Below are positions 34,135 to 43,968 of a stretch of 64,000 nt of DNA, one piece after another. Origin of the DNA: Caldifarciminota bacterium (lineage in GTDB: Bacteria; Hydrothermota; Tepidihabitantia; Tepidihabitantales; Tepidihabitantaceae); contig JAOABP010000008.1 of assembly GCA_026418295.1 (NCBI GenBank), positions 29,505-93,504 on the forward strand. The letters are read 5' to 3'. Position 1 is the first letter of the stretch; each line of letters starts with the position of its first letter. The notes under the pieces are model-generated. The model worked only from the letters and a program-made list of their open reading frames with translations. It was not told the DNA's origin and did no database searches. A program made the position numbers and the translations under genes.

Positions 34135-35289
34135 ATGGTCTGTGTCTATGAGGATGAGAACTGGGGTAATTTCTATCCACTGATTCAGCTCCGGCCTGTC
34201 TTTGACCTGCTGTTCGGCTGCCGGACTCTCTTGGAGAAGCTGCGCCGCCGCTACCCGAAGGAAAGCTTCAACCTCTGGGTCCGGGATGAGCTCGCCGAAC
34301 TGGTGCAGGAACAGCATCCCGACTGCCTGGTCAACCAGCCGGTCCAGCCACCAGTGCTGTTTATCTCCGCAAGTGCGGTCCTGCTGGAAAAAATGCCGGT
34401 CAGCGGTCCGGAGGAGCTGTTTGTTGCCGAAAAACGCATCGCCGGTTTCCGGCTCAGTCAGCCCCGCTCCTGGAAACCGGGCTTTTTGGGCCGGGTCCAG
34501 CTCAACCTGCCGGAAAGGGAGGTAAAAGCCCGGGTTTATGCCTATATCTGGGAGCTGATCCGCGACAATCCCGAGGAACTGAAACGGGAGCTTAAAACCT
34601 CAGCCCGCCGGTCCGCAGGTGTCTTCAGAAACCGTTCTGCCCGGGTGCACCGCTCAGCGGTCATCCTGAGCGAGCAGGGTCCGGTTTATCTGGATGCGGG
34701 CTGTGAGGTCCGTCCCTTTTCTCTGATTGAGGGTCCATGCTATGTCGGACCGGGCACGGTGATTGACGGCGCCCGGGTCCGGCCCGGCTGTTCGTTCGGA
34801 CCGCGGTGCAAGATCGGCGGCGAGGTGGAGTGTTCAATCTTCCAGGGTTATGCCAACAAGCACCATGATGGTTTTATCGGCCACAGTTATGTCGGCGCGT
34901 GGGTCAATCTCGGTGCGCTGACCACCTGCTCCGACCTGAAAAACAACTACCATCCGGTCCGGCTCCAGCTCAAAAGCCGTTCGATTGACACCGGCATGCT
35001 GAAGCTCGGCTGTCTTGTCGGTGACCATGTCAAGACCGCAATCGGCACAATGATTCCCACCGGTGCGGTGCTGGGCACCTTTGCCAGCTGGTTTGAACCC
35101 GGGCCCGCACCGAAACAGCTCGGGACATTCGCCTGGGGCAGAACCGGCAGGTGGCGCCGGGAGGAGATTCTGGACTGTGCCCGCCGGGTGATGGCACGGC
35201 GGGATGTCGTCCCGGGCCCGGCATACGAGAAACTGCTCTTGAAAATTTTTGAACTCGGCATGACCGATGAGTTTCTGTCTCGGCGCTGA
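34135..35289 (+). CDS. Alternative GlmU-like sugar nucleotidyltransferase/acetyltransferase
   Basis: The 384-residue protein resembles the TIGR03991 'alternative GlmU' family. The N-terminal part (VYEDENWGNFYPLIQLRPVFDL) is a divergent nucleotidyltransferase. The C-terminal half is a left-handed beta-helix acyltransferase (GPCYVGPGTVIDGARVRPG, KHHDGFIGHSYVGAWVNLGA). It could form UDP-N-acetylglucosamine or a related sugar nucleotide. A TTG two codons upstream is possible, but it overlaps the -10 box. It overlaps the following ROK kinase by 23 bases. Confidence 0.8.
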   Translation: MVCVYEDENWGNFYPLIQLRPVFDLLFGCRTLLEKLRRRYPKESFNLWVRDELAELVQEQHPDCLVNQPVQPPVLFISASAVLLEKMPVSGPEELFVAEKRIAGFRLSQPRSWKPGFLGRVQLNLPEREVKARVYAYIWELIRDNPEELKRELKTSARRSAGVFRNRSARVHRSAVILSEQGPVYLDAGCEVRPFSLIEGPCYVGPGTVIDGARVRPGCSFGPRCKIGGEVECSIFQGYANKHHDGFIGHSYVGAWVNLGALTTCSDLKNNYHPVRLQLKSRSIDTGMLKLGCLVGDHVKTAIGTMIPTGAVLGTFASWFEPGPAPKQLGTFAWGRTGRWRREEILDCARRVMARRDVVPGPAYEKLLLKIFELGMTDEFLSRR

Positions 35290-36274
35290 CATCGGCGGGA
35301 CCAATATCAGAATCGGACTGGTGGATGAGGAGGGCAGGATCGTTGCCCGGCGCCGGCTGCGCACCGACCCGCAGGCTCCGCCCGGTACAGTGCTGGAACG
35401 GCTCGCCCGCACCGCCCTGGCAATGGCAGAGAAGCACGAGGTCGCCAGTTTCGGAATCGGCATTGCCGGACTGGTTGATCACCGTGACGGACTTGTCTTT
35501 ACCTCTCCGAACCTCCCTGCCTGGGAACGCGTGCCGGTCAAGGACATACTCTCCCGCCTGACCCGGCTGCCGGTCTTCTGCGCCAATGACGCCAATGTGG
35601 TGGCGCTCGGTGAATGGCTCTTCGGCGCTGCCCGGGGCAGTACCGATGTACTGGTGATTACCCTCGGGACCGGTGTCGGCACCGGCATCATTGCTGAAGG
35701 CCGGCTGCTCTTGGGAGCAAACCATTATGCCGGCGAACTGGGCCATACCGTGATCTTTCCGAACGGCGTTTCCTGTCCCTGCGGCAACCGCGGCTGTCTG
35801 GAGCGGTATGTGGGCGCGGAGGCAATCGTGCACCGCTGTCGACGCCTGCTCCGGCTCCAGCAGCACCGGCTGGCATCAAACCGGAATCAGCTGACCCTGT
35901 TCGGCGGTGCCAGCGAACAGCAGAGCCTGCTTTTTGACCTGATCAACTACGACTACCGGCGTCTGACTCCGAAGGAGATCGGTATTGCCGCCCGCAAGGG
36001 GGACCGGCTCGCCCTGGAGGTCGTGGAAGAAACCGGCAGACTGCTCGGGCTGGGAATTTATAATGCGATCATGATTCTTGACCCGGAAATAATTGTGCTC
36101 GGCGGCGGAATCAGCCGGCTCGGCAGACCGCTGCTGCGTGCGGTCCAGAAATCGGTTAACTCCCGGCTCTACGGCGCCAACCGCAGCTTCCGGATTGTCC
36201 TCTCAAAACTGGTTGATGATGCCGGCATCCTCGGTGCCAGCCGGCTGGGTCAGATTTTCTCCGCTTCAGACTAA
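35267..36274 (+). CDS. ROK family sugar kinase
   Basis: The 335-residue protein has the phosphate loop GADIGGTNIRIGLVD, a central NDANVVALGE with the catalytic Asp, the glucokinase-like TLGTGVGTGII, and the ROK zinc motif CPCGNRGCLE. It would phosphorylate glucose, N-acetylglucosamine or a similar hexose in the cytosol. The overlap with the GlmU-like gene suggests an amino-sugar substrate, but this is inference. Its stop overlaps that of the convergent gene by four bases. Confidence 0.88.
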   Translation: MSFCLGADIGGTNIRIGLVDEEGRIVARRRLRTDPQAPPGTVLERLARTALAMAEKHEVASFGIGIAGLVDHRDGLVFTSPNLPAWERVPVKDILSRLTRLPVFCANDANVVALGEWLFGAARGSTDVLVITLGTGVGTGIIAEGRLLLGANHYAGELGHTVIFPNGVSCPCGNRGCLERYVGAEAIVHRCRRLLRLQQHRLASNRNQLTLFGGASEQQSLLFDLINYDYRRLTPKEIGIAARKGDRLALEVVEETGRLLGLGIYNAIMILDPEIIVLGGGISRLGRPLLRAVQKSVNSRLYGANRSFRIVLSKLVDDAGILGASRLGQIFSASD

Positions 36275-36933
36275 ATTTTCTGCCAGAGAAACTCCCAGAG
36301 CGAAACTCCGCGCACCCGCTTCTCCATGATGAAACTGCCCTCAATGATAAAGGGCCGGAACTCCTGGGCATAATACAGCCGGCGCTGGTTCGGGTCCCGG
36401 GCATAGAAGCGCATCCCCTCATTCACAATCCGGCGCAGGGTATTGTCATATTTACCGTCCATGGTCCTGAACCCCATCTTGATCAGGGTCACGAGCATCG
36501 CCACATGCCGGGGATAGGCGACCACCGAATAACCCCGGTTCTTTCTGCACAGCGCCAGCACCAGCTCGACCATGAACTGGGAGTAGTTACCGCCGCGGAA
36601 CTTGGGCCGCATGTATGCCCGGGTGAGCTCCCAGCGGTCCAGATCCCGGCCTTCGGCATCAAGCCAGCGCGGGTCAATCCGGTCATAGCCCATCCACTCC
36701 TCACCCGAACGCCGGCTGCCGATGTAAACCTCAAGGATGTGCTCATCCGAGATCGGATCATGATAACGGCGGACACAGAACCAGTGGTCATCAACCACAA
36801 TCTCGGGCTTGGGTGCCACCAGTTTCGCCTCGGGACGGGACATGATGTAACTTCTCGTCGACTCGTCGGTCTCGCACGGAATCTGATCCACAATCCGTTT
36901 GATCCAGTTCCGGTACTGTCTGGGTGTAATCAT
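36271..36933 (-). CDS. Unrecognised protein, possibly GNAT-fold
   Basis: The 220-residue soluble protein is not one I recognise. Its middle (LTRAYMRPKFRGGNYSQFM, then YSVVAYPRHVAMLVTLIKMGF) looks like a GNAT acetyltransferase core, with a beta strand, a basic glycine-containing loop and a helix. No close family can be named. The start overlaps the ftsK stop (ATGA), so it is the last gene of the rpsR-ftsK operon and is translationally coupled to ftsK. Confidence 0.6.
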   Translation of the reverse strand: MITPRQYRNWIKRIVDQIPCETDESTRSYIMSRPEAKLVAPKPEIVVDDHWFCVRRYHDPISDEHILEVYIGSRRSGEEWMGYDRIDPRWLDAEGRDLDRWELTRAYMRPKFRGGNYSQFMVELVLALCRKNRGYSVVAYPRHVAMLVTLIKMGFRTMDGKYDNTLRRIVNEGMRFYARDPNQRRLYYAQEFRPFIIEGSFIMEKRVRGVSLWEFLWQKI

Positions 36934-39461
36934 TGCTTCTCTCCGAACAGCTGCTTCAGTTTCTGCTCCAGCTCCTGTTCATCATTGACGAGCACCTTGC
37001 GCGGCTTGGAACCGGCATGCGGTCCGACAATCCCGGCCCGCTCCAGCTGGTCAATGATTCTGCCCGCCCGTGCCCACCCGACATCCAGGCGCCGCTGGAG
37101 CATCGAAACCGACGCCTCCCGGTGAATCACCACCTGGCGCGCCGCCTCGGCAAAGTACTCATCATATTCATTGCCATTACCGGCATCAGCCCGGCGCTCG
37201 GCACGCACCGCCGCCAGCTCCTCCTCAAGCGGTTCATAATAACGCCGCTGCAGCAGACTGTCAACAATCTCCGCCGGCAGGATTTCCCGCAGAAGCTCCA
37301 GCTTTCTGCCTCTTGCCCGCCGCGGGTCATAAAGCACCTCCACGACATCCGCCTCAACCAGCGCCTGTGCCTTTTCCGCCGCATCCTCCACCAGTTCACT
37401 CAGCAGTCCGGTCAGATAGCGCACCGCCCACAGCTCCACCACCTGCTTTGCCGCCCGCTCCGAGACAAAACAGCCGTGAAGCCGGACCGCTTCACCCTTG
37501 CCCGGCGGCAGAAAGAGCATATCGCCCCGTCCCAGGAGCGACTCGGCACCGTTGGCATCAAGGATCGTCCGTGAATCCACCTTGGTTGCCACCTGAAAGG
37601 CAATCCGGCACGGGAAGTTCGCCTTGATCAGCCCGGTGATCACATCCACCGAGGGCCGCTGGGTTGCCAGCACAAGATGAATCCCGACCGCCCTTGACAT
37701 CTGGGCGAGCCGGATGATCCGCGCCTCAATCTCCGCCGGTGCCCGCTGCATCAGATCCGCCAGCTCGTCAATGATCACCACGATATACGGCTTTTTCCTC
37801 TTGCCCACCTCTTCACAGCAGGCATTGAAACTGGTGATATCCCGGACCCCGAGCTCGGCAAACTCGCTGTAGCGGGCTTCCATGATTTCCACAATCCTGG
37901 TCAGCTCATCCACCACCCGCTCCGGGTCAATCGTCGTCCGGGACAGAAGGTGCGGAATCGGATTGTAGATCGGCAGTTCCAGCTGCTTGGGGTCGATTGT
38001 AAGAAACCGGACCTCCTCCGGCGTCGAACGGTAGATAATCGACATGATGATCGTATTGATGCAGACCGACTTCCCGGAACCGGTGGTGCCGGCGATCAAA
38101 ACATGGGGCATCTGCCGCAGATCAGCACAGTATGGTTCACCGGTGATGGTCGTGCCGAGCGCAAAACCCAGTGGTGAGTCGAGCTGGCGGAAGGCATCAC
38201 TGGTCAGCACCTCCTTCAGATAGACGGTCCGCCGGCTCTTGTTCGGAATCTCCACCCCGACCGCACTCTTGCCCGGAATCGGCGCCAGAATCCGGACCCG
38301 CTCCGCGGAAAGCGCCAGCGCAATGTCGTCCGCCAGACTCTCAATCCCGCCACAGCGGACTCCGGGCGCCGGCTCAAGTTCAAACCGGGTGATCAGCGGT
38401 CCGGAAAGGATGGCGGTCAATTTGCCGTCCACCCCGAACTCACGGAGCTTTTTCATCAGCAGCTCCCCCTCCGCCTGTGCCTCAGCCGGATCCTTGAATA
38501 TCTTGTCCTGCGGTCCGGGCTGATCCAGCCGCGCCAGAAACTCCTGCTGAAAATCGTCAAGATTGATCCTGACCGGTTTTTTTACCGGCTTCGGTGCGGT
38601 GATTACAACAGGCGGCTCGACTTCTGCGGTCTCGACTGCCGGTGTTTCACCCGCCGGCTCCGGAGGCGGCTGGACCGGGACTTCCGGCGCCGGCATCCGC
38701 GGACGCCGGCGCAGGCGTTCAACCAGCCATGAACCTGCCGCTTTCAGCCACCGGTGGGAAAAGGACATGCTCAAGCCGGAAAAGGCAAGGAGGATCAGCA
38801 GGCCGGTAACCAGCAGAATCAGCGTCCCGATACTCCCGACCAGCAGATTCAGTCCGCGCACCACCGCCTGCCCGCATCTGCCCGCGAGCCGTTCCGGTGC
38901 ACCGAGCCAGGCGGTAAAAAACTCAAGGAAAAACCCGTAAATCACAATCAGAACCGGCAGCACCAGATCCTTTCTTCTGATCCGGCGGAACCAGAGCACA
39001 AAACCGAAGTAAAACGCCAGCCCCACGAACATCAGGCTGCCGAGCCCGAAAACCGCGGTCAGCAGCCGGGCAGTGAGTCTGCCGGCAGCACCGCCGAAGT
39101 TGTCAACGCCGGCAAGCGGACCCTCCAGCCGGCAGTCAGCCGGATTGCCCGTGCCCCCATAATAGGAGAGAATTACCGCCCCGATGAAGACCCCGGCCAC
39201 AAGCAGCACAAACGACCAGAACCGGCGCCAGGAGCGTACCCGGGAAAGCCACATCCCCACCGCCATACCCGCCAGAACCGGCAAGATCAGGGCAAAACCG
39301 CCGGTAAGCCGGAAAAACCAGCCTGCCAGCAGTTTTCCCAGTGCGCCCGTCGAACCACCAAAAAGAAAGGTAACCAGCGTTGCCCCGGTGTAAAGCACAA
39401 GAGCAACCGCCAGCACCTGCAGGGCAAACCGGCGCACCCGGTTTCCTTTACTCCTTGCCAT
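36930..39461 (-). CDS. ftsK: DNA translocase FtsK/SpoIIIE
   Basis: The 843-residue protein has four or more N-terminal transmembrane helices, a short Pro/Glu-rich linker (about residues 250-300), and a RecA-like motor with Walker A GTTGSGKS and Walker B VVIIDELADL. A C-terminal gamma winged-helix domain ends it (ASVSMLQRRLDVGWARAGRI) and recognises KOPS-like sites. It moves chromosome ends through the division septum. The ATG at 39461 is preferred over a TTG two codons upstream. Confidence 0.96.
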   Translation of the reverse strand: MARSKGNRVRRFALQVLAVALVLYTGATLVTFLFGGSTGALGKLLAGWFFRLTGGFALILPVLAGMAVGMWLSRVRSWRRFWSFVLLVAGVFIGAVILSYYGGTGNPADCRLEGPLAGVDNFGGAAGRLTARLLTAVFGLGSLMFVGLAFYFGFVLWFRRIRRKDLVLPVLIVIYGFFLEFFTAWLGAPERLAGRCGQAVVRGLNLLVGSIGTLILLVTGLLILLAFSGLSMSFSHRWLKAAGSWLVERLRRRPRMPAPEVPVQPPPEPAGETPAVETAEVEPPVVITAPKPVKKPVRINLDDFQQEFLARLDQPGPQDKIFKDPAEAQAEGELLMKKLREFGVDGKLTAILSGPLITRFELEPAPGVRCGGIESLADDIALALSAERVRILAPIPGKSAVGVEIPNKSRRTVYLKEVLTSDAFRQLDSPLGFALGTTITGEPYCADLRQMPHVLIAGTTGSGKSVCINTIIMSIIYRSTPEEVRFLTIDPKQLELPIYNPIPHLLSRTTIDPERVVDELTRIVEIMEARYSEFAELGVRDITSFNACCEEVGKRKKPYIVVIIDELADLMQRAPAEIEARIIRLAQMSRAVGIHLVLATQRPSVDVITGLIKANFPCRIAFQVATKVDSRTILDANGAESLLGRGDMLFLPPGKGEAVRLHGCFVSERAAKQVVELWAVRYLTGLLSELVEDAAEKAQALVEADVVEVLYDPRRARGRKLELLREILPAEIVDSLLQRRYYEPLEEELAAVRAERRADAGNGNEYDEYFAEAARQVVIHREASVSMLQRRLDVGWARAGRIIDQLERAGIVGPHAGSKPRKVLVNDEQELEQKLKQLFGEKQ

Positions 39462-39505
39462 TGACAACCCGCCTCTTCCGGCTTTTCATACCCTTACACC
39501 TCAAC

Positions 39506-40129
39506 TCAGAACCACTGCCCCTGACCGGTAAAAATCCGTGCGGTGAGCCAGACGAGCGGCAGCAGCAGATAGCGGAAGACCGGAAGCCCGAATACAAAGA
39601 TTAAAATCATGCTCACAAAACCCAGCCGTTCCAGCTGACCGTATCGGGCAGCCAGCTCCGGCGGTAAAAGATAATAAACAAGCCGGGAGCCGTCAAGCGG
39701 GGGAATCGGCATCAGATTGAAAAAGCCGAGAATCAGGTTGTAGACCACGAAATAACCTGCCAGGCGCAGAAAGAAGCCTCCCACCCCGAAAACTCCCAAG
39801 AGCCGGAAAACCAAGCCGGCAGCACCGGCGGTAAGAAAGTTCGCCAGCGGACCGGCAAGCGAAGCGATCGCCAGGTCGCGCAGCGGATAGCGGAAGTTTG
39901 CCGGATTGATCGGCACCGGCTTTGCCCAGCCGAACCGCGTCCAGGGCAGAAGCAAAAGCAGTGTACCGAGGGGATCCAGATGCTTGAGCGGATTCAGCGT
40001 CAACCGCCCTTCCTCTTTCGCAGTCGGGTCTCCCAGAATCAGCGCTGCATAACCATGACTGAACTCATGAATTGTGAGCCCGAACAGGATCGCCGGCACC
40101 GAAAGAAAGAGCCCCTCGATATCAAACAT
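39506..40129 (-). CDS. Site-2 protease family (M50) membrane metalloprotease
   Basis: The 207-residue polytopic protein has the zinc motif HEFSHG and the second metal motif NLMPIPPLDGSR in its third-helix region, both characteristic of M50B rhomboid-like S2P enzymes. It would cleave membrane-embedded substrates. The start ATG at 40129 (MFDIEGLF) overlaps the cca stop by eight bases; a longer frame begins 13 codons upstream. Confidence 0.88.
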   Translation of the reverse strand: MFDIEGLFLSVPAILFGLTIHEFSHGYAALILGDPTAKEEGRLTLNPLKHLDPLGTLLLLLPWTRFGWAKPVPINPANFRYPLRDLAIASLAGPLANFLTAGAAGLVFRLLGVFGVGGFFLRLAGYFVVYNLILGFFNLMPIPPLDGSRLVYYLLPPELAARYGQLERLGFVSMILIFVFGLPVFRYLLLPLVWLTARIFTGQGQWF

Positions 40130-41378
40130 TGCAGCTCTGAAGCCGGTGGACCAGTGCCAGCTCCTCATCCCGGCTTTTCACCCTCCGGTCCAGCCGTGCC
40201 ACCAGCAGCCGCTCGAGCATTCTGCCCATCTGCGGTCCGGGTTTGACTCCGGCCGCAATCAGGTCCGCTGCCTGCAGCTGCGGTTGAACATGCATCAGCT
40301 CGTCAAGATAAAGCCGGAGCCGGCTCCGGACCGGACCCGGACTGAGCACCGCCAGAATCTCAAGCGCCCGCACCGGTACGCCCCGCAACAGCTGATAAAT
40401 TGAGGAACGCCGGCGCACCCGGCTCAAGCGCTCAAGCAGGACGTTGCGGTTCATCAGCGCCTCACGGGCTGCCCGCTCCTCCCGGGTAATCGGAAATCGT
40501 TCGTTAACCGGCAGCCGGCTCAGAAGGTAAATCATCAGCAACTCCTCACCGGCACCGGAATGAACGAGCGCTGCCAGTTCATTAAGGACCTGCCTGACCG
40601 GGACACCAAAAAACTCCGGACCGGATGATTTCGGGAAGCACGCTGCCAGGACCCCTTCCCGGATTACCGCCTCCAGCATCTTCAGTGCATTTCTTTCCCG
40701 GCAGATACAGCGCAGTTCATAGAGAATCCGCTCCGGTGTCAGGAGTGCCGGATAGCCCGCGGCAATCGCCTGGCGCATCAGATGCAATGTTCCGGACTCA
40801 ATCTCAAACCCGAACCGGACCGCAAAGCGGATCGCCCGGAAGATCCGGGTTGGATCATCAATGAAACTGAGCGGATGGATAATCCGGATCAGCCGGTGCT
40901 TCAGATCCGAAGCACCGCCGGTCGGGTCAATTACCGTTCCCGTCTCCGGACCGGACAGAACCAGCGCCAGCGCATTCACAGTAAAGTCCCGCCGCCTCAG
41001 ATCCGCTTCAATCCCCGCAGGCCGGATCTCGGGCAGGACTGCGGGTTGAGGATAGCTTTCCTCCCGCGTATGCGCAATGTCCACCCGCAGTTCGGGCAGC
41101 ATCAGCGTGCCGGTCAGAAACTGATGATGAAAAACATACCTGCCACCGGTGCGGTTCTGGAGTTCCTTGAGCAGACCCAGGAGCCCCTTACCCGTACTCC
41201 TCAGGTCCACCGCAATGTCCCAGTCACGGTTTGCCTCAGACAAAGCGCCGGCGTCAAGCAGAAGGTCGCGCACCAGTCCGCCCACCAGATACGTCCTGCC
41301 CCCCCACGCATCGACGACACTGGCGGTCAGCTGGCAGACCGGCGGCAGGTTTTTAATAATCCGTTTCGGAATCTTCAT
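40122..41378 (-). CDS. cca: CCA tRNA nucleotidyltransferase / poly(A) polymerase family
   Basis: The 418-residue class II nucleotidyltransferase has LVGGLVRDLLL, the metal-binding DWDIAV, RRDFTVNALAL, and the arginine-rich RIFRAIRFAVRFGFEIE. The tRNA genes in this window encode no CCA end, so a CCA-adding enzyme is required. Poly(A) polymerase is a related alternative. The ATG at 41378 has GGAGG five bases before it; the frame opens at 41393. Confidence 0.9.
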   Translation of the reverse strand: MKIPKRIIKNLPPVCQLTASVVDAWGGRTYLVGGLVRDLLLDAGALSEANRDWDIAVDLRSTGKGLLGLLKELQNRTGGRYVFHHQFLTGTLMLPELRVDIAHTREESYPQPAVLPEIRPAGIEADLRRRDFTVNALALVLSGPETGTVIDPTGGASDLKHRLIRIIHPLSFIDDPTRIFRAIRFAVRFGFEIESGTLHLMRQAIAAGYPALLTPERILYELRCICRERNALKMLEAVIREGVLAACFPKSSGPEFFGVPVRQVLNELAALVHSGAGEELLMIYLLSRLPVNERFPITREERAAREALMNRNVLLERLSRVRRRSSIYQLLRGVPVRALEILAVLSPGPVRSRLRLYLDELMHVQPQLQAADLIAAGVKPGPQMGRMLERLLVARLDRRVKSRDEELALVHRLQSCNV

Positions 41379-41447
41379 ATCTCCCTCCATCACAATTCCG
41401 CCCGTTTCCGGGCAACACTGATACTACTGGTGTCCCCCTTTCACCAC

Positions 41448-41756
41448 CTAAAATCCGAGACTCTTGGCAGTATCTTCCTTCTGCCCGTGAATATTGATCT
41501 TGCCGAACCGCGCCTCGTATTTCCGGATATTTTCACTCAGCGCCTCGTGCAGCAGTGCCGCATGCTGCGGCGTCATCACAATCCGGGAAAATACCTTGGC
41601 TTTCGGCAGACCGGGCAGAATCCGGGCAAAGTCGATAATAAACTCCGAAGCGGAATGGGCAATAAGCACAAAGTTGGAATAGATTCCCTCCGACTCCTTC
41701 TCCCCGATTTCAATCTGAACCGGCGGTCCCTGTGGTGGCTGTTTTTCCTCGAGCAT
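41448..41756 (-). CDS. DUF3467 family protein
   Basis: The 102-residue protein matches DUF3467 (YSNFVLIAHSASEFIIDFARILPG, then SRIVMTPQHAALLHEAL). No function is established for the family. AAAGGAGG precedes the ATG. It lies between tyrS and cca in the operon. Confidence 0.88.
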   Translation of the reverse strand: MLEEKQPPQGPPVQIEIGEKESEGIYSNFVLIAHSASEFIIDFARILPGLPKAKVFSRIVMTPQHAALLHEALSENIRKYEARFGKINIHGQKEDTAKSLGF

Positions 41757-41779
41757 ACCAGTCCTCCTTTCTGAGAATT

Positions 41780-42982
41780 TTATCCCGTGAGCCGGACAAA
41801 CCGGCGCTTGCCCACCTTGAGCACTACCGGCTCCGCTGCCGGCTTGAGCACCAGCGCCGGATCATTCACCCGCACTCCATCCAGATAAACCGCCCCCTCC
41901 TGCAATTTGCGCCGCGCCTCGCTTTTTGAGGGCAGCAGTCCGGCCTGGACAATCAGATCAACAATACTGATCCCGGAATCCGGGATGCGGAACTCGGGCA
42001 TCTGTGCCGGAGTCTGCTTCTCCCGGAAGACCCGGTCAAACTCAACCGCCGCCTGCTCCGCGGCTGCCGGTGAGTGGTAAATCGTTACCACCGCCCTTGC
42101 CAGCTCCGCCTTGATATTGCGCGGATTCTCACCCGACCTGAGCCGGCGCTCATATTCATTAATCTCGGCATCAGTTTTGTCGGTGGTCAGCCGGAAGTAG
42201 TCCAGAATCAGCTCATCCGGAATTGACATCAGCTTGCCGAACATCTCTCCTGCCGGCTCACTGATCCCGACATAATTGCCATAGGACTTGGACATCTTCA
42301 TCTTTCCGTCCGTGCCCACGAGCAGCGGCACCGTCATGATCACCTGCGGCTCCTGGCCGAACCGTGCCTGCAGCTCCCGGCCGACGAGCAGATTCCAGTA
42401 CTGGTCCGCCCCGCCCAGTTCCACATCCGCCTGCACCATCACCGAATCATAGCCCTGAAACAGCGGATAAAGCAGTTCATGCACAAACAGTGGCACACCC
42501 TCATCCAGCCGCTTGCGGAAGTCCTCACGCTCAATCAGCCGGGCGACGGTGTAACGGGCAGCCAGATTGACGATGTCAGTGGCGTTCAGCCGGTCCAGCC
42601 ACTCTGAATTATACCGGAACTCACACCGCTCCGGCATCAGAATCTTGAACACCTGCTCCCGGTACCGCTGCATATTCTCCCGCACCTGCTCATCGGTAAG
42701 CTGGGGCCTGGTCTTGGACCGGCCGGTCGGATCGCCGATCTTACCGGTGAAATCGCCGATGATCAGCACCGCAGTATGACCCAGCTCCTGAAACTGGCGC
42801 AGCTTGCGCAGCACCACTGCAAATCCGAGATGAATATCCGGACCGGAGGCATCAATCCCCAGCTTCACCCGCAGCGGTCTGCCGGTTGCCTCTGCCCTTT
42901 CCAGTCGCTCAATCAGCTCGGCTTCAGTCTCCAGCCGTTCCACCCCCCGCTTCAACCGCTCAATTACCGCCCGGTCCAGCAT
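41780..42982 (-). CDS. tyrS: Tyrosyl-tRNA synthetase
   Basis: The 400-residue class I synthetase has the HIGH-like HLGF, GDFTGKIGDPTGRS, and KMSKS. The C-terminal S4 RNA-binding domain starts near residue 335 (SIVDLIVQAGLLPSKSEARRK). It charges tRNA-Tyr. It begins two bases after the DUF151 gene. Confidence 0.96.
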   Translation of the reverse strand: MLDRAVIERLKRGVERLETEAELIERLERAEATGRPLRVKLGIDASGPDIHLGFAVVLRKLRQFQELGHTAVLIIGDFTGKIGDPTGRSKTRPQLTDEQVRENMQRYREQVFKILMPERCEFRYNSEWLDRLNATDIVNLAARYTVARLIEREDFRKRLDEGVPLFVHELLYPLFQGYDSVMVQADVELGGADQYWNLLVGRELQARFGQEPQVIMTVPLLVGTDGKMKMSKSYGNYVGISEPAGEMFGKLMSIPDELILDYFRLTTDKTDAEINEYERRLRSGENPRNIKAELARAVVTIYHSPAAAEQAAVEFDRVFREKQTPAQMPEFRIPDSGISIVDLIVQAGLLPSKSEARRKLQEGAVYLDGVRVNDPALVLKPAAEPVVLKVGKRRFVRLTG

Positions 42983-42984
42983 AT

Positions 42985-43467
42985 TCAGATCTGATAATTC
43001 CCGAAATCCTCGGGCTCAACCTTCCGCATCCGCTCCCGCAGTTCCTTCAGCCGGGTTTCCTCTTCATCAGAAAGCCACTGTCCGGCGCGCTCCATCACCT
43101 CATCCTCAACAAAGATGGGTGCGCCAACCCGCAATGCCAGCCCGACCGAATCTGAGGGCCGGGCATCAATTGCCACCAGCTGCTCACCGCTCTCCAGTAC
43201 CAGCTCGGCAAAAAAGGTCTCATCATCAAGCCGGTTAATCACCACCTGCCGGACTCTGCCATTGAGTCCGGTAATCACATTGCGCATCAGATCCAGCGTC
43301 AGCGGCCGGACAAACTGCGTCTTCTCCAGGGCATAGATTATTGCTGAAGCCTCTGCCGGACCGATAAATACCGGCAGGACCCGGCTACCGCCGACCTCCC
43401 TTAACAGCATTACCGGTGTATTGGATGACTGTTCAATCAGCACCGCCTCAACCCGGACCTCAATCAT
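42985..43467 (-). CDS. DUF151 bifunctional-nuclease family protein
   Basis: The 160-residue protein matches DUF151 (MIEVRVEAVLIEQSSNTPV, then LPVFIGPAEASAI and AIDARPSDSVGLALR). Some family members have been reported as nucleases. The ATG at 43467 is chosen because AGGGAG lies six bases upstream; the longer frame begins with TTG. Confidence 0.88.
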   Translation of the reverse strand: MIEVRVEAVLIEQSSNTPVMLLREVGGSRVLPVFIGPAEASAIIYALEKTQFVRPLTLDLMRNVITGLNGRVRQVVINRLDDETFFAELVLESGEQLVAIDARPSDSVGLALRVGAPIFVEDEVMERAGQWLSDEEETRLKELRERMRKVEPEDFGNYQI

Positions 43468-43518
43468 ACCCGTCTCCCTGCGGACTTCCTCCTTCCGATT
43501 TTCCGGCAAAGGGACAGA

Positions 43519-43968
43519 TTAACCCGCGGGCTCTTCAACTACCCAGAGCTTGACCGTGGCGGTTATCTCATGTCCCAGCTTCACCGGAATATCGTAAACC
43601 CCCGGCGCCTTGATCGGCTCCTCCAGGACAATCGCATGCTTGTCCACCTGATATCCCGCCTGCTCGAGCAGGGCGGCAATATCGGCATTGGTGATCGCAC
43701 CAAAGGCACCCTCGGCACCCATCTTGATACCGGCTTTGATCGTCACCAGCCCGAGCCGCTGCGCCATATCCATCAGCCGTCGGGTAATTTTTGTCTCCCG
43801 GCTGGCGATCTGCTTCCTGATATTCTCCAGCTGACGCAGATTACTCTCATCTGCCACCAGCGCCAGTTTTCTGGGCAGGAGGTAGTTCCGGGCAAACCCG
43901 TCCCGGACATTTACCACCTCACCCCGCTTTCCCAGCCGTTCAATATCGGATAAAAGTATGACCTTCAT
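43519..43968 (-). CDS. rplI: 50S ribosomal protein L9
   Basis: The 149-residue protein has the bL9 N-terminal signature [21 protein letters not shown], a central helix, and a C-terminal domain. Its ATG overlaps the rpsR stop (ATGA). Confidence 0.97.
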   Translation of the reverse strand: MKVILLSDIERLGKRGEVVNVRDGFARNYLLPRKLALVADESNLRQLENIRKQIASRETKITRRLMDMAQRLGLVTIKAGIKMGAEGAFGAITNADIAALLEQAGYQVDKHAIVLEEPIKAPGVYDIPVKLGHEITATVKLWVVEEPAG

